A stretch of DNA of 64,000 nucleotides from Microscillaceae bacterium. Lineage in GTDB: Bacteria; Bacteroidota; Bacteroidia; Cytophagales; Microscillaceae. Positions 47,160 through 54,595 of this stretch are shown one piece after another (positions within the stretch are counted from its first letter, which is position 1; each line of letters opens with the position of its first letter). The DNA lies in assembly GCA_025054775.1 (NCBI GenBank), contig JANWZA010000051.1:1-64000 (forward strand), given 5' to 3'. The notes beneath the pieces are model-generated. The model saw only the letters and a program-made list of their open reading frames with translations, did no database searches and was not told where the DNA came from. The position numbers and the translations under genes were made by a program.

Positions 47160-48834
47160 AGAAGAGTACCACATATTGACATTTGAACAAGTTATTCAAG
47201 ATAAATTAAGCCAAATTCAGCCACCTTTTGAGCCTGAAGCCTGGGGCGCTCTAGAAGCCAAATTGTTTGCTTTAGCCCAAGAGATAGAAAATGCTCAAAA
47301 AGGGATTGATAATCTATTTGCAGAGAAATTAGCTCAGCTTTCCCCTGAATACGAGCCTTCGGCTTGGGAGGCTTTTGAGCAGAAGCTTGCCCTTGAAAAT
47401 GCTGAACTTGATGCATTCTTTGCAGAGAAACTAGCTCAGCTCGCCCCCGAGTACGAGCCTTCAGCATGGCAGGCATTAGAAGCAAAATTATTTGAGACAA
47501 CCACTGAAAAGCCTATCTTCTCAACAATCATTCCTCTATGGCGTTGGGCAGCAGCAGCTTGCTTACTCTTAGTGGGAAGTTGGCTATTAGCTAATTTGGC
47601 AAATTGGCTACCTAAAACAGCTAACAACTATGCCCAAACAAACCAACAAAAAAACACTATTCAACTTAATAAGCAATATCAACAAAAACAAGCAATTATA
47701 CCGCCTTTGCCACAAGAAACACTAGCCAATCAGAAAAAGCCAAAGGCTAATGACAAGATAAAAGCAAACATATCACTTATTGAAGAAAGTGATTTACAAG
47801 TGGTTAGTCAAACCTCTGATAACAACTCAAAGGGCAGAGCAACCATACCTACAAATATAAAAATAACAGAAAAAAACGACTTCATAATTAATAATTCTAC
47901 GGATATTGCACTTACAAAGTATAATCAAGAGGTGCAAAATTCTCAAATAGCTCAAAATAATCTATTAACATCGTTCGGACAAGCCTTACAACAACATTCA
48001 GATAAAAATAAAACAGATGAGAGTAATCAGCAGACTCACATTACTCTCAATCCTATGGCAGAAAGGTATATCTTAGAAACTTTGCAAATGCAGGGAAGCA
48101 TAGGAAATACAAACAAGAGCCAAGCTATGCATTATACCGAACATTTACCACACATACAAAAACCAGAACCATTAAGACGTAGATTTGCACCTTCGTTCAA
48201 AGTAGGGCTTTTAGGAGCCTGGGAAGCTAATCTTATTAAAAATAAAGACTACAAATATGTTCACTACGTAGCAGGAGGGCTAATGCCCGAGGTAAGAATT
48301 CTGCCCAAAATAGCTATTGCTACAGGTGCTATATTCAAATATATTGACTACAAACTATCAGAATTAACAAGTTTGGAAAAGATAAAAAATAAAATCGAAG
48401 AACCATATTCAGAAGCATTACGCATCAACTACATAACACAACCCGATGCCCCTGAAATTTTACTCTATAACCACGTGAATACCTTTGCTATAGATATTCC
48501 ATTGGAAATCAAATACGTTTCAAGGCAAAACAAAAAAACAGAGTGGTTTGTTTCAGCAGGTACGGTGGCTTCAGTATATATATACCAAACATTCTCCAAA
48601 GACTTACGCAAAGCTAATACTCACACGCGTCTCTTTTTGGACGTGAAAGATGCCGAGAAGCCTAATTTCTATTGGGGAGGCTTCCAAGTTTCGGCAGGAA
48701 TAGAACATCAGCTCTCTAAAAATCTATATTTAACCGTGAACCCTTACTTACGCATTCCATACACACGTATGGGTATAGAAGACGTATACAGTTATACACT
48801 CGGCTTGCGTACTTTCTTTTCAATAGGGTGGTAA
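47152..48834 (+). CDS. Putative anti-sigma-like repeat protein fused to an outer-membrane beta-barrel
   Basis: A 560-residue protein of no named family that I can assign. Residues 11-113 hold three copies of a helical motif F..EKLAQL.PEYEPSAW.ALE.KL (Trp at 31, 72, 106). A single hydrophobic helix follows (about 129-150), then a Gln/Asn/Lys-rich periplasm-like linker (about 155-340), and a C-terminal beta-barrel-like region (about 345-560, ending RTFFSIGW) like PorT/OMP barrel proteins. The gene overlaps the ECF sigma gene by 8 bases, so the N-terminus is probably a cytoplasmic anti-sigma region and the protein spans inner membrane to outer membrane. Copies 2 and 3 of the repeat are almost identical in DNA. 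This is an inference from layout. Confidence 0.6.
   Translation: MNKEEYHILTFEQVIQDKLSQIQPPFEPEAWGALEAKLFALAQEIENAQKGIDNLFAEKLAQLSPEYEPSAWEAFEQKLALENAELDAFFAEKLAQLAPEYEPSAWQALEAKLFETTTEKPIFSTIIPLWRWAAAACLLLVGSWLLANLANWLPKTANNYAQTNQQKNTIQLNKQYQQKQAIIPPLPQETLANQKKPKANDKIKANISLIEESDLQVVSQTSDNNSKGRATIPTNIKITEKNDFIINNSTDIALTKYNQEVQNSQIAQNNLLTSFGQALQQHSDKNKTDESNQQTHITLNPMAERYILETLQMQGSIGNTNKSQAMHYTEHLPHIQKPEPLRRRFAPSFKVGLLGAWEANLIKNKDYKYVHYVAGGLMPEVRILPKIAIATGAIFKYIDYKLSELTSLEKIKNKIEEPYSEALRINYITQPDAPEILLYNHVNTFAIDIPLEIKYVSRQNKKTEWFVSAGTVASVYIYQTFSKDLRKANTHTRLFLDVKDAEKPNFYWGGFQVSAGIEHQLSKNLYLTVNPYLRIPYTRMGIEDVYSYTLGLRTFFSIGW
47317..47500 (+). repeat. In-frame tandem repeat of 102 bases in the barrel-fusion gene
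   Basis: The 75-base core beginning TTTGCAGAGAAA occurs at 47317 and again, at 102 bases, at 47419, differing at a few positions, mostly synonymous. A third, more diverged unit lies upstream (47182-47268). It shows recent duplication within the putative anti-sigma region. Confidence 0.8.
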
Positions 48835-48835
48835 T

Positions 48836-49450
48836 TTATTCTTTGCAGTATTTCTCTACATAATTTTGCATTTGCGTATAACCTAAGATTTGGGCATTTT
48901 TCCAATCTTGGCAGGCGCCTTCTCGGTCAATCATTTTAAGTTTTACGTATCCACGGTATGCATATGCTTCAGCATATTGAGCATCAAGTGAAAGGGCTTT
49001 GTTGAAGTCAGCTACTGCTCCTTGCATATCGCGCATTTTAAGTTTGGCACGTCCACGTAAATAATAGAGTTCGGCTTTGTCAGGGGCAAAGCGTGTGGCT
49101 TTGGTAAAGTCAAAGGTAGCTTCTAGGTGCTTTTTTAAGCTATCTTTAACGATGCCTTTATATTGAAGATACAACGCTGATTGTGGGTTAAGTTTAGAGG
49201 CTTGGTTAAAATCGGAAAGGGCTTTGGTATATTTTTTTTGCAATAGCCGATAAATACCTCGCTTAGCTAACAATTCAGGATTTTTCTTATCCATTTCAAT
49301 AGCTTTTTTGATAGCTTTTTCTGCTTCTTTGTAGTTTCGGATTTGAAATTTTTGTTCGGCAATTTCTACCCAATTTTGAGATTTTACCTTAAAACTTTGG
49401 CACAAAGCCGAGCCTAATATAAAGCAAATAAATAGTCTATGTTTCTTCAT
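48836..49450 (-). CDS. Tetratricopeptide repeat protein (secreted or periplasmic)
   Basis: A 204-residue protein with an N-terminal signal-like stretch (about 1-24) followed by about four 34-residue TPR units from residue 28 to 185, ending in a short cysteine-containing tail (CQDWKNAQILG and CKE). TPR motifs mediate protein-protein contacts; no catalytic domain is visible. It is a single gene, convergent by one base with the barrel-fusion gene. Its partner and role are unknown. Confidence 0.75.
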   Translation of the reverse strand: MKKHRLFICFILGSALCQSFKVKSQNWVEIAEQKFQIRNYKEAEKAIKKAIEMDKKNPELLAKRGIYRLLQKKYTKALSDFNQASKLNPQSALYLQYKGIVKDSLKKHLEATFDFTKATRFAPDKAELYYLRGRAKLKMRDMQGAVADFNKALSLDAQYAEAYAYRGYVKLKMIDREGACQDWKNAQILGYTQMQNYVEKYCKE

Positions 49451-49607
49451 GGCTTAATGCAACTTTGACTTTTCCTTACAAAAGTATAAAAAATAGTTAA
49501 AAAACTAATAGCTACTTACCTGCACGCAACTATTTAGCTACACTCTCATAAGTAAAGGCAAATTTGCAATCGTATTTACATCAATAAACCTTCCATAAAC
49601 AGGAGTT

Positions 49608-50540
49608 TTATTTTTGGCTTGCTCTAAAAAGTTTTTGCTTTTCTTCTTTGGTGAGGCTTTCATAACCAGAGGCGGAGATTTTGTCTAAAATAGCATCTAT
49701 TTCAGCTTGTGTAGGCATACCCCCATTAGTAGTAGTGGTGTTTTTAGCTTTATTAGGATTGGATGCTGGATTAGAATTAACAGCAATTTTGGTCTTAGAA
49801 TAACTTACTTTCATTTTAGGACGTGTGCGGAAGGTAGGAGCGGCTAACCAGTCAGTTATTTTATTTATCCAGGTTCCTAAATCATTTCCTTTACGCAATT
49901 GGCTTATAAAAATATATCCTACCAAAATACCTGCTAAATGGGCAATATTTCCACCTGCATTAGGAGAAGGCAAGCCTACAAAGGAGACAAAAAAGACAAA
50001 AGCGGCGATATATTTAATACGAACAGCACCAATGAAAAGCATATAAAAAGTGTAATCAGGCAATAGAGTAGCCGCTGCCATAATGACGGCACAAACCGCC
50101 CCTGAGGCACCTACCATTTCAGAAGTGAATATACGCGTTTGGTAATAGGGTACAAGATTATAGATTAAAATATAGGATAAACTACCTGCCAAGGCCCCTA
50201 GTACGTATAGGCTAACTACACGTCGGCTGCCAACATACTCAGCTATTAACTTTCCAAACCAGTACAAGTTGAGCATATTAAAAAAAATGTGGAGTAGCCC
50301 TGCATGCATAAAAGCATAAGTAAGAAGGGTCCAAGGGCGGTAAATAAGGTGATTAACATAGGCAGGAACGGAGAATTGAAGTTGCAAAAGATTGTACCAA
50401 TAGCCTAGCGTCAGAAATTCGGAGAATACCCAAAAAATGTTAATCACTACGTATACTGCTACATTTAAGACAATAAGTTTAACTACTGCATTGTCTTTAC
50501 GTTGGAAGGTTTGTTTCAAGTCATCAAAAATGCTGCTCAT
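49608..50540 (-). CDS. Rhomboid family intramembrane serine protease (with cytoplasmic tail)
   Basis: A 310-residue rhomboid protease. The six transmembrane core (about 20-215) has the catalytic serine in GASGAV (about residue 145) and the catalytic histidine in NIAHLAG (about residue 200), plus a HAGLLHIFFNM segment of the family. A hydrophilic tail (about 225-310) ends with a conserved-looking module EIDAILDKISASGYESLT. It precedes nothing related, but follows the second rhomboid gene by 29 bases on the same strand. It cleaves membrane proteins within or near the membrane; substrates are unknown. Confidence 0.9.
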   Translation of the reverse strand: MSSIFDDLKQTFQRKDNAVVKLIVLNVAVYVVINIFWVFSEFLTLGYWYNLLQLQFSVPAYVNHLIYRPWTLLTYAFMHAGLLHIFFNMLNLYWFGKLIAEYVGSRRVVSLYVLGALAGSLSYILIYNLVPYYQTRIFTSEMVGASGAVCAVIMAAATLLPDYTFYMLFIGAVRIKYIAAFVFFVSFVGLPSPNAGGNIAHLAGILVGYIFISQLRKGNDLGTWINKITDWLAAPTFRTRPKMKVSYSKTKIAVNSNPASNPNKAKNTTTTNGGMPTQAEIDAILDKISASGYESLTKEEKQKLFRASQK

Positions 50541-50568
50541 ATTTTTTGCAAGTTTGAAAATTCAAGTT

Positions 50569-51375
50569 CTATCCGAAGTTATCATATCCACGTAGGCCCC
50601 AAAGTTTCACTAAAAGGAAGCCAATTAGAGCTCCGCTTAGGTGTGCAAAATGGGCTACGTTGCTATATGGAGAAGGGTTTAACCCTGCGTAAAGTTCATA
50701 TAAGATATACAAAGTTACTAAAATTTTGGCTCTAATAGGCACAGGAATAGGAAATAAAATTAAGGTTACATTCGGAAATATTAACCCAAATGCTATTAAG
50801 ATGCCAAAAACTGCTCCTGATGCCCCTACGGTAGAATGATTAAGTAATCTCTTTTGATATAACTCCGTAGTTACCTTTTTACTAGTTTCAATATAATTTT
50901 TATCTTTTTCGTGGTAGCTAAATTCTTGTCCAAATCTTTTTACTTCTTCTGCATTTTCATACACGCGTGGTTCGTATTTGCTCATATAATACACGAAGGC
51001 ATCAGGGTTGGGGTTGGCTAAATAGCTTTCTAAGGCTGCTCTTTGGGTTTGGTTTTCATACAAATTAACTAAACCGTACAAAATACCTGCTCCAATACCC
51101 GTAACCATGTAATAGGTAAGAAACCGCTGTGAGCCCATAACCTGCTCTAACCAAGGTCCGAAGAAGTAAAGGGCTAACATATTACCGAAGAGATGTACGA
51201 AATTGAAATGTAAAAACATATAAGTAAGTACTTGATAAGCAGCAAAATTTGGCGAGTCAAAGTTATAAAGTGAGAAATATTGCAAAAGATCTTGGCGTAA
51301 GAAATAACTACTTATAAATACTAGTATGTTGATAATCAATAAATTACGTACAACAGGGGTGATTGGCTGGAACAT
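50569..51375 (-). CDS. Rhomboid family intramembrane serine protease
   Basis: A 268-residue rhomboid. It has the catalytic GASGAVFGI (about residue 188) and AHFAHLSGALIGF (catalytic His), the FLHFNFVHLFGNMLALYFFG segment of helix 2, and an unusual insert of about 60 residues (about 115-180) between helices, rich in charged residues. It is the upstream member of a tandem pair with the rhomboid at 49608-50540. They differ in sequence and insert, so they are not a simple recent duplication. Confidence 0.9.
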   Translation of the reverse strand: MFQPITPVVRNLLIINILVFISSYFLRQDLLQYFSLYNFDSPNFAAYQVLTYMFLHFNFVHLFGNMLALYFFGPWLEQVMGSQRFLTYYMVTGIGAGILYGLVNLYENQTQRAALESYLANPNPDAFVYYMSKYEPRVYENAEEVKRFGQEFSYHEKDKNYIETSKKVTTELYQKRLLNHSTVGASGAVFGILIAFGLIFPNVTLILFPIPVPIRAKILVTLYILYELYAGLNPSPYSNVAHFAHLSGALIGFLLVKLWGLRGYDNFG

Positions 51376-51521
51376 GTTTTTAGGGCTTGAAATGAAAAAA
51401 TTGTTTTAGCAATAAAACGTTTTTTCTTCTATAATGTTTATGTACTAAAAAGTAACCAAAAAACTTTACAGAAAATACTAAAAGCTACATCAAGCGTAGT
51501 AAGAGGCGAGTCATTTGAGGA

Positions 51522-52163
51522 TTATAGGTTTAGTCTTTCATCAAAGGTTAAGTAGTAAGGATAGCCCAAAGACGTCATGATCAGCCCTGCATTGTTCTCT
51601 TTGCATTTTTGCGTGATAAGTTCGCAGGCGATTTGAATGTTCACCTCATCTAAGTGGCTAAACGGTTCGTCTAAAAGTAGAAGTTCAAAAGGTTGAATTA
51701 AGGCGCGAATAATAGCGAAGCGTTGGCGTTCTCCGTAAGAAAGCGTAGCCACTTTCTTGTCGAGCAGATGCTCTACTCCTAAAGCAAGTATCATTTCACG
51801 AATTTGTTTTTCGTCTTGGCGTGGCAGGAGAAGTTGTTTTACTTGTAAGTTTTGCCAAGCTGTAAGTTCAGGTAAAAGCCTAAGGGACTGAAATACGATA
51901 CTTATTTTACTTTGCCGTAATTTTGCCCATTGAGCGCGCTGAATAGTGCGCACCTCTTGCTGATTGATATAAAGTTTGCCTGTAAAATCTTGCCGTAGTC
52001 CATAGACAATATGAATAAAAGTAGATTTACCTCTCCCCGAAGGTGCATTAAGTTGATATTTTTTGGGCATCTCAAAGCGTACACTCTGTTTCCAAATTTG
52101 GGTATTAGGGTCTGTTATACCTGCCAAAGGTTCAGGTAGAAGGTGATATAGCTCAATGAGCAT
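51522..52163 (-). CDS. ABC transporter ATP-binding protein lacking the H-loop histidine
   Basis: A 213-residue nucleotide-binding subunit of the LolD/FtsE size. I chose ATG 52163. Walker A is APSGRGKST, the Q-loop VFQSLRLLPE, the signature LSYGERQRFAII, and Walker B LLLLDEPFSHLDE, so most of the machinery is present. The region where the H-loop histidine should be reads LIMTSLGYP, with no histidine, and the first 30 residues are unusual for the family. No permease is adjacent; it lies downstream of the DUF4836-like lipoprotein gene by 24 bases and may share its transcript. Function is unknown. Confidence 0.75.
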   Translation of the reverse strand: MLIELYHLLPEPLAGITDPNTQIWKQSVRFEMPKKYQLNAPSGRGKSTFIHIVYGLRQDFTGKLYINQQEVRTIQRAQWAKLRQSKISIVFQSLRLLPELTAWQNLQVKQLLLPRQDEKQIREMILALGVEHLLDKKVATLSYGERQRFAIIRALIQPFELLLLDEPFSHLDEVNIQIACELITQKCKENNAGLIMTSLGYPYYLTFDERLNL

Positions 52164-52187
52164 AGGCAAAGAAAAGGTGATAAGTTT

Positions 52188-53810
52188 TTATTGTAATACT
52201 TTTGGCTTCTTATCGGTTTTGGATAAAGTTTTAGAAAATTCTAACAAAGTACGAAGTGAGTTTTGACTTTTATTTTTGAGGGTTAGCGTACCTTCGAAGG
52301 CAATTATGTTGTTTTTCAGCGGTTTAGAAATTAAGCCTATGCTTTCTATTGGGTTGGTTTGAGGTATGCCATACTCATCTAAAAGTTCATTAGGTACTTT
52401 ATTTTGTTCTTGCATATCTATCCACCAAGCAAAATAGCTATTTTTAGCTAATGCGGCTATTTTTGTATCTATTCGCTCTTTTTTATCGTCTTTTTGAATA
52501 CTATTTTTTATACTCTCTTCGTTAGTTAGATACACTACCTTATCTTTTGAGATTACATATAAGTTCTGATTAGCTGATATAGGTGTAACATAAACACCTT
52601 CTCTTTTTTGAAACAATCGCATGTCGCCTTGTGAAAGTTCTTTAAGTATTTTTTCAATATTTTTGCTATTCCTTACCCCTAAGGCTAGTACTATGTTCAT
52701 TGTGGGCTTTTTGACAGTGTAGCCATCCATTTCGCCTGTCTCTGGGTTGATAGTACTTACAGTTTCTTCTCCCATTTTAATTTCTTTACCTGCTAAAGCA
52801 ATTTCACCTGTAAAAATATCTAACACTTGTGCCAAAGATAACCCTAACATAGTATTAGCTTGCTTGTCTATCATGTTGTCAAATCCTGTACTTTTTAGAC
52901 CTTCCTTAATATACTTCATATCTAACCCAGCACTTACCCAAAATAGAGGTTTAGCAACGGGTAAATTTTCTATCAAAGTAGCACTCATGTCTTTTTTGAA
53001 CAATTTTTCCATCTCTTGGTATATTTCAGCAGGGCAGTGGTATTGAGTTCGGGCAATAACTTTACCTTTTTCAAAATTGAGGGTACTGGTGATGTAGCTG
53101 TTATTCATGTTCAAATCAAATATTCCTAAGGCAGGTACTTCACGGCTTCCTTCTTTAAGTAGTTTATTAAAGTCGCTCAAATTAAGCCAAAAACTAATAT
53201 CATAGCTTTCTTTTTGCAAATCGGCAAATTGTTTATTTTGATTTACAAGGCTATTTTTCTCCTCTGTATTGCGTAAAGCTTTGAGCAAAGCCACTGATTG
53301 TTCTTCGTTAAATTTTTTCAGATTAGACAAAATAATAGCTGTTTTATCTTTCCATGAAGCAACTATTTCTTTGGAAATAGCATATTTTACGCCTTCGTTA
53401 GTTTCTATGCGGAAAGAGTTTTTGTTATCCAAATTTTTAGCGAATTGCTCAAATTTCGCCTCGTCGCTCAATTGAAAAAGTACAGCCACATAATTTTTAC
53501 TTTTATCGCTCATATTAGCATTTCCAAATAAATAAGCCGTTTGCAAAAAATCAATGCCTGCGTCTTTTACTTTGCTACTTTTATCTTTAGCTTCTCCGTT
53601 GCCGAAACCTTTGAATAAATCACTATTAAATAAATCTGTCCATGAAACTACTTTGGTAGCTATGTTAGTTGTGTTAATAGCTATTACAAAAGAGGCATCA
53701 GCAGGAATAAGTTTGAGGTAACGAGGGCTTTTGCCACAAGAAATGTATAAAAACGCAAAAATTAAGCACAATAAAAAACCAAAGGCTTGCAATATATTTC
53801 TTTTTTTCAT
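52188..53810 (-). CDS. DUF4836-like lipoprotein
   Basis: A 540-residue lipoprotein with an N-terminal hydrophobic stretch and a lipobox at FLYISCGKS (Cys about residue 24 of the shorter form). An ATG at 53822 also fits; I used 53810, giving a conventional signal. The start after the Cys, RYLKLIPADASFVIAINTTN, matches DUF4836, a Bacteroidota family of unknown function. It contains a repeated beta-rich architecture with several Asn/Lys-rich segments and no catalytic motif. It precedes an ABC ATPase gene by 24 bases. Assignment to DUF4836 is from sequence style. Confidence 0.72.
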   Translation of the reverse strand: MKKRNILQAFGFLLCLIFAFLYISCGKSPRYLKLIPADASFVIAINTTNIATKVVSWTDLFNSDLFKGFGNGEAKDKSSKVKDAGIDFLQTAYLFGNANMSDKSKNYVAVLFQLSDEAKFEQFAKNLDNKNSFRIETNEGVKYAISKEIVASWKDKTAIILSNLKKFNEEQSVALLKALRNTEEKNSLVNQNKQFADLQKESYDISFWLNLSDFNKLLKEGSREVPALGIFDLNMNNSYITSTLNFEKGKVIARTQYHCPAEIYQEMEKLFKKDMSATLIENLPVAKPLFWVSAGLDMKYIKEGLKSTGFDNMIDKQANTMLGLSLAQVLDIFTGEIALAGKEIKMGEETVSTINPETGEMDGYTVKKPTMNIVLALGVRNSKNIEKILKELSQGDMRLFQKREGVYVTPISANQNLYVISKDKVVYLTNEESIKNSIQKDDKKERIDTKIAALAKNSYFAWWIDMQEQNKVPNELLDEYGIPQTNPIESIGLISKPLKNNIIAFEGTLTLKNKSQNSLRTLLEFSKTLSKTDKKPKVLQ

Positions 53811-53985
53811 GACTTTGAGCATATTGAATTCAAACTGGGATAGCTAATAACTTTCTTTTATTTACCTTTGATAGGGCATGCAATATTAAGGATATTTGTG
53901 TAAAATACGAAAAAAATTATGGTTAATTTTACGTAAAATGCTTAATTTAGAATCTTTGGTGATAATGACTCCTTGAGAGAGGATA

Positions 53986-54594
53986 TTATTCTAACTCTGC
54001 CTCTTGTAAAATGTAAAACAATCTTTCGGGATCCTTTTCATTAAGTTGTAACCTGCCTTTTAAGGAAATACGTTTGAGGTAAAGTTTAATTGGTTTTTTC
54101 ATTCGTACCTCTACTACTGACTCAGGTCCTGCCGCACCACAGAAGAAACAACTGCTTACAGGATAATAAGACAGTACAAAAACTCTGTGGGTTTCGCTTT
54201 CTTCTAAAGCATACATAAAACCTTTAAGTTCAATAATTTGGTTATGCAATTTTCGCTGTTCTTCTTCAAATTTGGGAATGAAAGTTCCACCCCAATTTCG
54301 GTATTTTACACTCATGAGGGTTTGCCAGGGTTCTTCTTTTCGGGTGTAAGGGCTAAAAAGTGTATCACTGGCAATAGAGTCGAGCTGGCTATTATACTTA
54401 GCATGAATGGTGTGGAGTTGTTTATTTCTTTCTTGTTCAATAATGTTTTTTTTGCGTGTTTCAGTAAGCCAAAGCGTATCTTCTAAGTTTACAGAAAGAT
54501 TAGGATTTTGCGGTTCATTTGCTGTAAATGCTCTCAAAATGAGCAAAGTAAATATTGCTAATATAGTCAAAGCTAATGACCATTTAGTTTTCAT
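53986..54594 (-). CDS. Secreted or periplasmic CxxC protein (DUF3299-like)
   Basis: A 202-residue protein with an N-terminal signal-anchor (about 3-25). I chose ATG 54594; the longer frame starts with TTG and would overlap uvrA. The distal half has ELKGFMYALEES and the motif YYPVSSCFFCGAAGPESVVEV, with two cysteines as CFFC, which resembles DUF3299-type proteins that bind small molecules or metals. A charged helical part precedes it. The start codon lies one base after the uvrA stop. Function is unknown. Confidence 0.55.
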   Translation of the reverse strand: MKTKWSLALTILAIFTLLILRAFTANEPQNPNLSVNLEDTLWLTETRKKNIIEQERNKQLHTIHAKYNSQLDSIASDTLFSPYTRKEEPWQTLMSVKYRNWGGTFIPKFEEEQRKLHNQIIELKGFMYALEESETHRVFVLSYYPVSSCFFCGAAGPESVVEVRMKKPIKLYLKRISLKGRLQLNEKDPERLFYILQEAELE

Positions 54595-54595
54595 T

